Below are positions 18,004 to 24,856 of a stretch of 64,000 nt of DNA, in pieces. Numbering within the stretch: position 1 is the stretch's first letter; each line of letters starts with the position of its first letter. The DNA is taken from assembly GCA_026014735.1 (NCBI GenBank), contig JAOZHT010000002.1:124001-188000 (forward strand), given 5' to 3'. The translations under genes and the position numbers were made by a program. This stretch comes from Candidatus Bathyarchaeota archaeon (GTDB taxonomy: Archaea > Thermoproteota > Bathyarchaeia > Bathyarchaeales > Bathycorpusculaceae). The notes below the pieces were generated by a model. That model was not told where the DNA came from. It saw only the letters and a program-made list of their open reading frames with translations, and searched no databases.

Positions 18004-18504
18004 ATGCATTTAGAAAACGTTGTTTTCCCACATTCGGTGGGCTTTCATTGTAGGAGCTGTGGGGTTTGTTGTAGAGACAAGCCACCTGACATAAATTTAA
18101 AAGAACAACATAGGATCGAAGCAAAAGGCTTCGTGGACTTCATGGAATCCCCCAGCGATCCACGTAACCGCAATATTCGCCGAAAACAAGATGGCAGCTG
18201 CTTTTTCTTTACCGAAAAAAACACCTGCAAAATCCATGATGTCAAACCAGCCATATGCATGTTGGAACCATTCATCATAACAGGTTTTGATCCGAGAACA
18301 AAAAGGATTTTTCTGGGCTTAAATCCTTTGGCTATTAAAAACTGCAAAGGCCTCTCCAAGGGCGAAATGGTTGCGCCGGAAGAAATTGCCGAAACCGCCC
18401 ATGCTATCGTTGAAGAATGTTTGGAAATAGTCGCCTCGAAAACGGGGCTTCCAGTTACCGATATGAGAGTTGCCTCTTTGACAAGCAAACTGCTCCATGG
18501 TTGA
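18004..18504 (+). CDS. YkgJ-family cysteine cluster protein
   Basis: The 166 residues show the YkgJ/UPF0153 pattern of cysteines: FHCRSCGVCCRD near residue 17, CFFF, CKIHDVKPAICMLEPF, and a late NCKG. The family is thought to bind zinc or an Fe-S cluster, and its role is not settled. It stands alone, with about 170 bases upstream and downstream lacking other genes. Confidence 0.85.
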   Translation: MHLENVVFPHSVGFHCRSCGVCCRDKPPDINLKEQHRIEAKGFVDFMESPSDPRNRNIRRKQDGSCFFFTEKNTCKIHDVKPAICMLEPFIITGFDPRTKRIFLGLNPLAIKNCKGLSKGEMVAPEEIAETAHAIVEECLEIVASKTGLPVTDMRVASLTSKLLHG

Positions 18505-18685
18505 TGCAGCGAAAATTATTTGAGTTACCCTGTTGTGGCAGCGCAGCGCCGAGAAAGTGCAAAGGACGGTACCAAAAGAAGGCTTAAACCTTAAAATGAC
18601 CAAGCCAACATGCCAACGAACAAAATAAACAAAAAAACAACGCAAACTTCTATAAGCTACCTAACGGGCTTTGAAGGAGGAGAGA

Positions 18686-18880
18686 TTGAATACGAACCGC
18701 GAAAATTACAAAGTAGATAGAAATAAGCCAAAACCAAACAGAGGCAGTAGCAAATCCAAAAAGCAAATGCTTGCAAAGCCTATAATAGCAAATTCCAATG
18801 CAACGCCAAAACTACGTGAAGTCTACTCGTCAAAACGTGAATGGGCAACTAAGATACTTCCCAAAGTAAAAGAGCAGTAG
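18686..18880 (+). CDS. small basic hypothetical protein (64 aa)
   Basis: This Lys/Asn/Arg-rich protein is predicted disordered in its first half (NRENYKVDRNKPKPNRGSSK). The TTG start at 18686 is chosen because GGAGGAG lies five to eight bases upstream; the TTG at 18671 would sit before that site. A nucleic-acid-binding role is possible from charge alone. The family is not recognised. Confidence 0.5.
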   Translation: MNTNRENYKVDRNKPKPNRGSSKSKKQMLAKPIIANSNATPKLREVYSSKREWATKILPKVKEQ

Positions 18881-18944
18881 AAGCCCTTTAAGGGCAAAAT
18901 AGGAGCACCACACGTTTTTTAATTTAACTTGGCAGGTCAACTGA

Positions 18945-19157
18945 GTGCAACCCAACCAGCAAAGAAGCAACATAAAAGCAGGCGTCCACGTAAGAATTGT
19001 TTTGAAGCAGGACCAGAAAAGCGGTAAATTAACCGACGGCATCGTTAAAACCGTCCTCACCAACAGCCCAACGCATCCTCATGGAATTAAGGTGCGATTA
19101 ACCGATGGCAAAGTCGGCAGAGTACAAACAGTAGTCGGCGGCAAAGCCAACACTTAA
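18945..19157 (+). CDS. YwbE family protein
   Basis: Nearly the whole 70 residues match the YwbE (DUF2196) family: NIKAGVHVRIVLKQDQKSGKLTDGIVKTVLTNSPTHPHGIKV and RLTDGKVGRVQTVVGG. This is a small beta-barrel of KOW/SH3 type; function is unknown, perhaps RNA binding. The start is GTG behind AGGTC. It probably shares a transcript with the basic protein 64 bases upstream. Confidence 0.85.
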   Translation: MQPNQQRSNIKAGVHVRIVLKQDQKSGKLTDGIVKTVLTNSPTHPHGIKVRLTDGKVGRVQTVVGGKANT

Positions 19158-19183
19158 GGCGAGAAATAAGTACCTATTGGCTT

Positions 19184-19468
19184 CTAAAGTCTTTGGCGTG
19201 TTGGTTTTTTGTGAATTTCATTAGATTGATTTCTTGGTAACGCTGGTTTTGCTTCGTTGTTTAGAAGTTGCTTTAGATGCCAGACTGTTACATCTCGGTC
19301 ATTGGGTTGCTGACTTATCCATTGTTCACGGTATTCTCGGAATTGCTTTCCTGTAATTTTGCCTTTTGATTGCAACTCACTGAGCAGTCTTAAGAACTCT
19401 CTGAGTTTTATTTGCTCATCAGTTTCTACGCTAGTCATTTTTCTCTCTTCTTCCTTTGGTTGCTGCAT
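19184..19468 (-). CDS. hypothetical protein (94 aa)
   Basis: This is a charged, mostly helical protein without cysteines. A segment LREFLRLLSELQSKGKITGKQFREYREQW resembles the short helical SHOCT-type motif seen at protein ends, but too weakly for a family call. An internal ATG at 19438 is an alternative start. The 157 bases to the right up to the tRNA relic show no gene. Confidence 0.5.
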   Translation of the reverse strand: MQQPKEEERKMTSVETDEQIKLREFLRLLSELQSKGKITGKQFREYREQWISQQPNDRDVTVWHLKQLLNNEAKPALPRNQSNEIHKKPTRQRL

Positions 19469-19625
19469 TCTCCATTTTGCAGTGATAGGTATCTTATAGG
19501 AAACCAGTAAAAAATGTTATTCGGTTTCTTGAGCAGTCTTATGGAGGATTGCAAGGGATTTTAGGGATTTCAGTAAGAAGGGTTCAACGTAAAAAACATA
19601 GTAAATGTTTCTTTTAAGGATTAAA

Positions 19626-19671
19626 TGGTGAGGCTTCCCGGATTTGAACCGGAATCTATAGAGGCTCAGTC
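19626..19671 (-). repeat. decayed tRNA 3'-end / attachment-site relic 1
   Basis: These 46 bases match the 46-bp core of the current attachment site at 40 of 46 positions without gaps. They include the T-arm (GGTTCAAATCC on the minus strand) and the encoded CCA. No tRNA 5' half follows on the right side, so this is not a working tRNA. Read on the plus strand it begins with ATG and the residues PGFEPES, then soon reaches a stop, like a dead integrase start. It is best read as a displaced tRNA 3' end from an earlier integration. Confidence 0.65.
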
Positions 19672-19720
19672 TTAGAACCACGATATCAATTCAGCTTTCT
19701 GTATAAAGAGAGGGCGCAAG

Positions 19721-20050
19721 CTAAGATTCAGTAGTTTCCTGCTCTGAACACTTCATTCGGCAACAAGTTTTCATGTCGTCAATGTCATAGAACGTGTTGA
19801 TGAACGAGTCAAGGTGTGCTTCGAGTGTTTTTTGGCCTTTTTCTGTTAGCGAGTAGCGTTTGTCTTTGTCTATCCTGAGGATGCTTGTTTCGTTGAGGTG
19901 TTTTAGGACCGGGTATATTGTTCCGGGGCTGGGTTTTCTTCCCCGCCTTTTTTCTAGTTCGATTGCGATTTGGGCTCCTGTCATCGGTTTTTTGTTTACC
20001 ATCCAGAGTATGAGGAATGAGAGGAATCCTTTGGAGGCGTGTCCGTTCAT
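19721..20050 (-). CDS. PadR-family transcriptional regulator
   Basis: The 109 residues form a PadR winged helix: GFLSFLILWMVNKKPMTGAQIAIELEKRRGRKPSPGTIYPVLKHLNETSILRIDKDKRYSLTEKG, then a dimerisation helix. A C-terminal MKTCCRMKCSEQ has three cysteines and might sense metal or redox state. It is divergent from a small gene at 20185. Three matching palindromes lie between them, so it probably represses both. Confidence 0.88.
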   Translation of the reverse strand: MNGHASKGFLSFLILWMVNKKPMTGAQIAIELEKRRGRKPSPGTIYPVLKHLNETSILRIDKDKRYSLTEKGQKTLEAHLDSFINTFYDIDDMKTCCRMKCSEQETTES

Positions 20051-20096
20051 GGGTTAGGTTATGTTGGTTTACCGATATTAAATGTTCTGCGCCAAG

Positions 20097-20163
20097 TATC
20101 GGATTTGCGATATGCTTATATTGTCATTACCATTATCGTATTTACGATATCGGAGAACCGATA
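20097..20163. promoter_or_regulatory. three palindromic operators for the PadR regulator
   Basis: The same palindrome TATCG-N6-CGATA occurs at 20097-20112, 20134-20149 and 20148-20163. The last two overlap by two bases, and an extra half site lies at 20073-20077. A TTATATTG box at 20117-20124 sits between the first and second. The sites cover the promoter of the plus-strand gene at 20185 and lie upstream of padR itself. Identical arms and spacing make an operator array for the adjacent PadR protein the simplest reading. Confidence 0.7.
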
Positions 20164-20184
20164 TTATTTCGGAGGTGAAAACGA

Positions 20185-20346
20185 ATGTACGACAACGAAG
20201 AAATGCCCTGCTGCGGCCACATGCACGGTCACCACCCAAGAATGTTCCTGACAAAAGAAGAAAGAATCGAGCATCTAACAAAATACAAAGAATGGCTCCA
20301 AAACGAAACAAAAGGAGTAGACGAAGCCATCGCAAACCTGAAATAA
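20185..20346 (+). CDS. small Cys/His-rich-headed protein (53 aa), PadR target
   Basis: This 53-residue protein has a short metal-binding-like head (PCCGHMHGHHPRMF) and an amphipathic helical tail (KEERIEHLTKYKEWLQNETKGVDEAIANLK). A full GGAGGTG ribosome site lies eight bases before the ATG. The head could bind a metal ion, which would fit with the cysteines in the PadR tail. Small proteins of this shape are often found beside PadR genes in archaea and anaerobes. The partner role is inferred. Confidence 0.7.
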   Translation: MYDNEEMPCCGHMHGHHPRMFLTKEERIEHLTKYKEWLQNETKGVDEAIANLK

Positions 20347-20431
20347 GCATAACCAAATCTGCTAACCTAACTTCTTTTTTCTATTTTAGAACAAATATTG
20401 CTTGCAGATGAAAGGCCTTAGAAAATGTAAA

Positions 20432-20476
20432 TGGGGCCTCCCGGAACTTGAACCGGCGCCTATAGAGCACAAGTGC
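20432..20476 (-). repeat. decayed tRNA 3'-end / attachment-site relic 2
   Basis: The first 14 bases equal the tRNA-Pro acceptor and T-arm end (TGGGGCCTCCCGGA on the plus strand). The rest matches with one inserted base in the T-loop and several substitutions. The encoded CCA is lost. There is no 5' half to the right. It lies between relic 1 and the current attL, with the VapBC genes between it and attL. Confidence 0.55.
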
Positions 20477-20481
20477 TTAAA

Positions 20482-20886
20482 TTAAGGTAGTTTATGGAAA
20501 CCCGCCTGTTCAAAGTGACTATCAAGGGTAAAAGCTTCAGTAATTGCAAGGTCCGCCATTAAGGCAAAACTCGTACAGTCAGTGAAACTCCATTTTGATT
20601 CCGACGTCTTCCTAAAGATGCTAAGTGCTTTATCGAATAAACTCTCGCTTACCCAAAAGATTCGCACGCTTTTGCTTTTTCTTATTTTATCGATGAACTC
20701 TAAAGCTGCGGGGAGCCCCTTTCTGGATTGCAGAAGCGTAAGGGTTTCATCAAGCACATAATCGGTTGTTATGGCGACTCCATGCTGCCCAGTTGCTATA
20801 TCGGATAGGAATTTTCTGGCATTTCTGTGGTTGATTTCATCTTCAACTTCCAGAGCATACCATGCGCTTGTGTCAACAAAAATCAT
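20482..20886 (-). CDS. VapC-type PIN-domain ribonuclease toxin
   Basis: The 134 residues form a PIN domain with acidic residues in the expected places: MIFVDTSAWYAL (Asp5), DYVLDETLTLL (Glu), WSFTDCTSFALMADL (Asp) and FTLDSHFEQAGF (Asp). VapC toxins cut tRNA or rRNA when released from the antitoxin. The ATG overlaps the vapB stop (ATGA), so translation is coupled. The module lies in the older integration debris and may stabilise it. Confidence 0.9.
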   Translation of the reverse strand: MIFVDTSAWYALEVEDEINHRNARKFLSDIATGQHGVAITTDYVLDETLTLLQSRKGLPAALEFIDKIRKSKSVRIFWVSESLFDKALSIFRKTSESKWSFTDCTSFALMADLAITEAFTLDSHFEQAGFHKLP

Positions 20887-21119
20887 GCGCTTTCACTGTA
20901 GAGGTATTTGTCGTGTTCTGAGGCGATGTTTTCTTGTTTTCCGCTTTGCTTGGCGCTTGGGGGCTGGGTGAAGATGGGGTCATGGGGGTCTATGCAGCCT
21001 TCCACGGTGTTTCTGATTGCTTCTCTGAGGATTTCTTTGATGGTTTTAGAGTTTTTTCTGGCGTACTCTTCTAGCAGCTTGTGTTCGGTTTCCGTTAGGG
21101 TTGTTTGAACAACGCGCAT
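20883..21119 (-). CDS. VapB-type ribbon-helix-helix antitoxin
   Basis: From ATG 21119 the 78 residues begin MRVVQTTLTETEHKLLEEYARKNSKTIKEILREAIRNTVEG, a ribbon-helix-helix domain, followed by a disordered, Pro/Ser-rich tail that would wrap the toxin. An upstream extension in frame exists, but it is hydrophobic and crosses the operator repeats, so the shorter start is preferred. It is coupled to vapC by a four-base overlap. Confidence 0.82.
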   Translation of the reverse strand: MRVVQTTLTETEHKLLEEYARKNSKTIKEILREAIRNTVEGCIDPHDPIFTQPPSAKQSGKQENIASEHDKYLYSESA

Positions 21120-21148
21120 GTAACATTCCACATGTAACATGTAGAATG
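21117..21148. promoter_or_regulatory. candidate VapBC operator
   Basis: The ten bases CATGTAACAT occur twice, at 21117-21126 and 21131-21140. An inverted pair CATTC/GAATG frames 21124-21148. The repeats begin on the vapB start codon. Repeats of this kind at the start of a toxin-antitoxin operon usually bind the RHH antitoxin. Confidence 0.45.
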
Positions 21149-21203
21149 AAAAGACATAAACTTTACTGACAAACCCAAACGAATCGACAAACAAGAAATA
21201 GAA

Positions 21204-22064
21204 ATGGTGGGGCCTCCCGGATTTGAACCGGAGTCTATAGAGCCCAAGTCGCTTTGCTGGGAAGAATACAAACAGTACCTTCTATCCAAATACTCCAAAG
21301 GCTACGCAATCTCACTCTTTGAACACTCCAAAAAATACATCCATCTACTAGACAATGTCAACGGTATTCAACTTGCAAAGCCCACAGCGAGAAACAACAT
21401 AATCAACGGCCTAACAGCGCTCAGCAAATACACCGGTACCTACGAGCTATTCATCAAAAGAATGAAGACTCACGGAATAAAACGAGTTAAAGCCGACCCA
21501 ATCCAAGCTTTCAATCGAATCTTCAACAGCAACGCACACGAAGGCTTAATCGAATGGTACAACAAAGCACAAACCAAACTATACGATAACGAAAAACTGT
21601 ACCTGCGCTTTGTTATGCTAAGCGGCACAAGAGCTATGGAAGCGGCTAATGCGTTCAACCTCATCGTAGAGTTGGGCAGCAAATACACAAGCGAATACTA
21701 CAATGAAGAAACAGGGTTCTTGGAGCATTTTCGGTATCCCAAGCTCTTCATGCGGGATAGCAAAAACCTCTACATAAGCGCAGTACCAAAAGAGCTGATA
21801 GAGGAGATTTCAAAGTCAAGCAAGGTATCATACATTGCCATTGATAAGAGGCTGGATCGCTCCGGGATGAGAATGCGAGTAAAACAACTGCGTTCTTACT
21901 ATGCAACAAAGATGCGAGAGAACGGCTTGCTAGCAGAACAAATTGATTTAGTTCAAGGCAGAGTAGGCAAAAGCATATTTTTGCAGCATTATTTTAAGCA
22001 AAATGCGCGTGAACTAGGCGCGAGAATTCTAGAACTCTTGAATTTAAATAATCACTTACTTTAG
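21204..22064 (+). CDS. tyrosine recombinase, C-terminal part (intC) of a split SSV1-type integrase
   Basis: In this provirus form the gene starts with ATG at 21204, whose A is host DNA, and reads through attL (VGPPGFEPESIEPKS). The catalytic domain has Arg143 in LSGTRAMEAANAF, a Lys in the beta hairpin, box II RVKQLRSYYATKMRENG, Arg253 in QGRVGKS and the nucleophile Tyr263 in FLQHYFKQ. This is the archaeal SSV1-type arrangement. When the ends are joined the frame continues from intN (36798-37024) without interruption, giving 346 residues. The provirus protein lacks the N-terminal 60 residues and may be inactive or differently regulated. Confidence 0.92.
   Translation: MVGPPGFEPESIEPKSLCWEEYKQYLLSKYSKGYAISLFEHSKKYIHLLDNVNGIQLAKPTARNNIINGLTALSKYTGTYELFIKRMKTHGIKRVKADPIQAFNRIFNSNAHEGLIEWYNKAQTKLYDNEKLYLRFVMLSGTRAMEAANAFNLIVELGSKYTSEYYNEETGFLEHFRYPKLFMRDSKNLYISAVPKELIEEISKSSKVSYIAIDKRLDRSGMRMRVKQLRSYYATKMRENGLLAEQIDLVQGRVGKSIFLQHYFKQNARELGARILELLNLNNHLL
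21205..21250 (-). repeat. attL (46-bp core, displaced tRNA-Pro 3' end)
   Basis: The sequence is identical to 36979-37024 over 46 bases. The flanking bases differ on both sides (a/g at the left, g/t at the right). It contains the anticodon-stem 3' half, T-arm, acceptor 3' strand and CCA of tRNA-Pro on the minus strand. It also encodes residues 2-16 of the provirus form of intC. Confidence 0.93.
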
Positions 22065-22297
22065 GTGTCATACATGCACTTGATGCTATTGAAAGTACTA
22101 TTGAAAATCACCAAACCAAGAGATTACTTAGAAGACACATTTTAAGCATAGAAGATCAAAGAGGTTGATCTATCGTAAGGAAGAATATCTCCGTCGATCT
22201 TTATTAGACATTACTGGCGCCCTCTCTTTTATGGAACTCAGGGATCGAACGCTACAAGTAGTAACAAATCTATAATTCAAAGGCACTGCCTGATTGA

Positions 22298-22936
22298 TCA
22301 CCTTGTATCTAAATAGTTGATTGTTTTACATGATTTGACCTTCAGTGCTTCCGCCTTACGATAGAGTGCTCTTGCAAGCGGACGAACCGGAATGCCGTTT
22401 TTCTTACAGCAATCAATAATAAAATTGCTATCCACTGGGACGTTATATTGATTGAACAAGTGTCTTATTCGTACATCAATTGGAAACGCATCAAGTCTTA
22501 CTATATCTCTAATCCAACAGTCAACAATTTTTTCCGCTTCGGTCTCAACAATACCTTGTAACAAGTTCCGCGAATTCTCATACCCCGATATCTTAAGTTG
22601 TTCAACGAAAGCCTCTGTACTAAGCGAATTCTTGGTTAGATATGCTACCAGCTTGTTTAGCCATTTTTTCTGCCAAGGTAATGGATATACCGTCTCAAGT
22701 CTTACAATTTCATTTGATTCATATGAACAAAGCACTTTGCCCATCGAGTCGTATAACTGTTTAACCTCCTTCCAAACAGCTAACTGACGGCTCTCACGCC
22801 ATCCTGCCCAGCATAGAACATAAAGAAAATACTCGTCGTTTGAATAGCCAGAACACCATTCTTTATCGGTATACTCATCCAAGTTGGCTATTTTCTTAAG
22901 GTCGCTAACCAAACAAAGAAAGTTTGAACAGTCCAA
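22298..22936 (-). CDS. unknown protein, possible HhH-GPD glycosylase relative
   Basis: This 212-residue helical protein starts with TTG. Residues about 145-175 (VDCWIRDIVRLDAFPIDVRIRHLF) resemble the part of EndoIII/AlkA-type DNA glycosylases that holds the catalytic Asp (P-I/V-D-x-H/R-hydrophobic-R). The preceding helix-hairpin-helix is not clear, and no Fe-S cysteines occur at the end, so the relation is only suggested. It is the last of three same-strand genes with a PD-(D/E)XK-like protein and a small protein, which may act together on DNA. The 233 bases between intC and this gene hold nothing recognisable. Confidence 0.5.
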   Translation of the reverse strand: MDCSNFLCLVSDLKKIANLDEYTDKEWCSGYSNDEYFLYVLCWAGWRESRQLAVWKEVKQLYDSMGKVLCSYESNEIVRLETVYPLPWQKKWLNKLVAYLTKNSLSTEAFVEQLKISGYENSRNLLQGIVETEAEKIVDCWIRDIVRLDAFPIDVRIRHLFNQYNVPVDSNFIIDCCKKNGIPVRPLARALYRKAEALKVKSCKTINYLDTR

Positions 22937-22971
22937 AGTATATTCCTTCTATTTTGTGTTCTTTCAAGTTA

Positions 22972-23424
22972 TTAATAAATCCTTAATCCCTTGCGCATAT
23001 CCGTAGGACACAACCGTTTTTTATTTTCAAACAAACTCTTATATTTATTCGCTCCAAACATCCATGCTTCCTGTATCTTGTAGTTACGGTCATATAGAAT
23101 CCAAATAAGCTTATCCCAAGCAAAATTCTGTGCTTTACCAACAAGCGTAACTACGCTACCCGCCTTGCCGCTTGGTCTGTTGGCTTTCACCTGATACCTA
23201 TCATTACCAATGCAAAAATCGCATCCCTTAGTTACAGCGGTGTCTTCATTTTTTCTACCTAAGCCTATTCGCAGGCTTGTGTTAACTAGTTTTGCGGCAT
23301 CGTATTCAGCAATATCAGCAGTTATTCTTGGTGCGACTGAAAATCTTCTTTCCCATTCTAATGCTACTTGAACCAACATATCTCGTAATTGGTCATCTTC
23401 AACGTCTATTCGGGTAATCTGCAT
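22972..23424 (-). CDS. PD-(D/E)XK-like nuclease candidate
   Basis: The 150 residues contain a compact D-x8-QVK core: Asp69 in KGCDFCIGND and Gln78-Val-Lys80 in RYQVKANRPSGKAGS. A strand-rich stretch LIWILYDRNYKIQEAWMF follows. A conserved Asp, then (E/Q)xK, then a later Glu-bearing helix is typical of restriction-type folds. The start at ATG 23424 is favoured because AGGAGG lies six bases upstream; two earlier ATGs precede that site. No methyltransferase is nearby, so a classical restriction-modification pair is unlikely. Confidence 0.6.
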   Translation of the reverse strand: MQITRIDVEDDQLRDMLVQVALEWERRFSVAPRITADIAEYDAAKLVNTSLRIGLGRKNEDTAVTKGCDFCIGNDRYQVKANRPSGKAGSVVTLVGKAQNFAWDKLIWILYDRNYKIQEAWMFGANKYKSLFENKKRLCPTDMRKGLRIY

Positions 23425-23528
23425 AGACATCCTCCTCATGCTTTTAGCGGTTTATATCCAATTGTTTGCTTTGTCATAAATTATTTGGAATTCAGTTTCA
23501 ACAGGTTAAGTCAAGCCCTTGTCCTCAG

Positions 23529-23816
23529 TTATTGGATGAATTTTAAGTCACGAAGTATCGCCCACGCATAAGCTGGACGCTCATCGTAAACCAGCTGCTT
23601 ATAATCCGAAGGCCCACCGATAATTGCACCTTGACTGATCAATCTGACTGCTTTCTCTAAATGGACTCGACTAACAGATTGCTCACCGCAAGGAAGATCA
23701 ATGTAGAGTGCACTTTCAGTGATTCTGCAAACTCTAAAGGGCTTTCTGTTTTTAGTATAGCTAACAGGTTTGCTATAATAGCGATCTTTAACCTGCTTCC
23801 AATCAAACGTTTCCAT
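23529..23816 (-). CDS. small conserved-looking hypothetical protein (95 aa)
   Basis: This small protein of mixed alpha/beta character starts METFDWKQVKDRYYSKPV and ends GPSDYKQLVYDERPAYAWAILRDLKFI. Its middle has DLPCGEQSVSRVHLEKAVRLI, reminiscent of an OB or Sm-like barrel followed by a helix. AAGTGA lies eight bases before ATG 23816. It leads the run of minus-strand genes with the PD-(D/E)XK-like and HhH-like proteins. I cannot name the family. Confidence 0.6.
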   Translation of the reverse strand: METFDWKQVKDRYYSKPVSYTKNRKPFRVCRITESALYIDLPCGEQSVSRVHLEKAVRLISQGAIIGGPSDYKQLVYDERPAYAWAILRDLKFIQ

Positions 23817-23888
23817 TATCAAGTCACTTATCGGTAACTAATGTATCGGTTGTTAAATAAAATTTAGGAATGTATTCGCTATAGGCAA

Positions 23889-24239
23889 TCAATTGTTCAA
23901 TGTAAGGGACTTTTGGGTCACCCAACAATCAACTACTTTTGTGTACATGCCAATTCTCTGGCCCGCAACGCCAAAGCTGTTGAAATACAAGCCCCAGTCA
24001 GTAGAATAACACCTTGAGCACTCCTTTACTTCGCCATCACTTTTTCTCTTAAAGAAGACCAAGACTGCCACATCTTCAGAGCAGCCAACTCTTCTAGCAT
24101 GCTTTGCCCGTGCAACAAAGGACTTCTTGCCTTCCTCTGTCTCTAAATCAACACCAGTACCAACTTTCCATAAGATAGTCCAGACAGTCTGGAAGTCATT
24201 TTCTAATTCAACAACTCTTTCGATTCTTGTCTTTTCCAT
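23889..24239 (-). CDS. hypothetical protein (116 aa)
   Basis: This is an alpha/beta protein with three or four cysteines (GCSEDV, ECSRCYSTDWG, DCW). The central VAVLVFFKRKSDGEVKECSRC looks like a beta hairpin with a possible CxxC. AGGTG lies seven bases before ATG 24239, which I prefer to the ATG 27 bases upstream. No family is recognised. It belongs to the element's unknown cargo. Confidence 0.55.
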   Translation of the reverse strand: MEKTRIERVVELENDFQTVWTILWKVGTGVDLETEEGKKSFVARAKHARRVGCSEDVAVLVFFKRKSDGEVKECSRCYSTDWGLYFNSFGVAGQRIGMYTKVVDCWVTQKSLTLNN

Positions 24240-24407
24240 ACAGGACACCTGTATAGGGGGACACAACGGCTAGTAATAAAGAGGGACATATCCCAAAACT
24301 CTAGATACAACAACATAGGCAGCCAGAAAAAAGAGAAGCTGTCCTTCAGTGTAGAGCTCTATTCCAATAGAGATGTATCTAACGAGTGTTGATAATAGAG
24401 AGGTCTA

Positions 24408-24425
24408 TCTAGAATTAATTCTAGA
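24408..24425. repeat. 18-bp perfect palindrome TCTAGAATTAATTCTAGA
   Basis: Each half is the exact reverse complement of the other with no spacer. It lies just after the stop of the 24438 gene, in an AT-rich stretch with several other CTAGA-like words (24299, 27140, 27154). It could be a terminator, a protein-binding site or part of a replication origin near the Rep-like gene. Confidence 0.6.
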
Positions 24426-24437
24426 AATAAAGGGTCA

Positions 24438-24722
24438 TTAAGGGTCTTTTTTAGGCCTCAATGGTTTGCTTCTAATAGTGTAGTCTGGGTGAGTTATTGT
24501 ACCATTTGCTTCAGCTATATTTCTGGCAGCTATGGCTAATCTACCTTGTTCGCGCTGCCATTTTCGGATGCATTGAATGTTATATGGAAGAAGGGCCTCT
24601 TCTCCGAATTCACGTTTGATTTGAGCTTGTTCCTTTAATACGTCCCACTGCGTGGTCAAGTCAATGTATTCCCCAGTTTCATTCATTTCTTGCTTAATGG
24701 CCTGCCTTATTCTTCTCTTCAT
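24438..24722 (-). CDS. hypothetical protein (94 aa)
   Basis: This is a charged helical protein (MKRRIRQAIKQEMNETGEYIDLTTQWDVLKEQAQIKREFGEEALLPYN) with a basic C-terminus rich in Lys and Pro. It lies downstream of the Rep-like gene on the same strand with a gap of 134 bases that is AT-rich and contains the palindrome AAAATA-TAT-TATTTT. A role in replication is suggested by position only. Confidence 0.55.
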   Translation of the reverse strand: MKRRIRQAIKQEMNETGEYIDLTTQWDVLKEQAQIKREFGEEALLPYNIQCIRKWQREQGRLAIAARNIAEANGTITHPDYTIRSKPLRPKKDP

Positions 24723-24856
24723 GATAACCCAACCGAGACCCTAAATTCTAACTTTCTAAGTTTAAGAAAAATTAAAATAATTGAGAGGAGGGAGATTTCT
24801 AAAATATATTATTTTAAAAATTATTAACTTAGCAAGCAAACAATAAACCTCTATGA

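Noticed and set aside
19626-19671. A functional tRNA at relic 1 (loop would read GAG, Leu)
   Set aside because: No 5' half with a matching acceptor strand follows, and a Leu tRNA would need a long variable arm.
22065-22144. Short GTG frame directly after intC
   Set aside because: About 26 codons, no ribosome site, no recognisable pattern.
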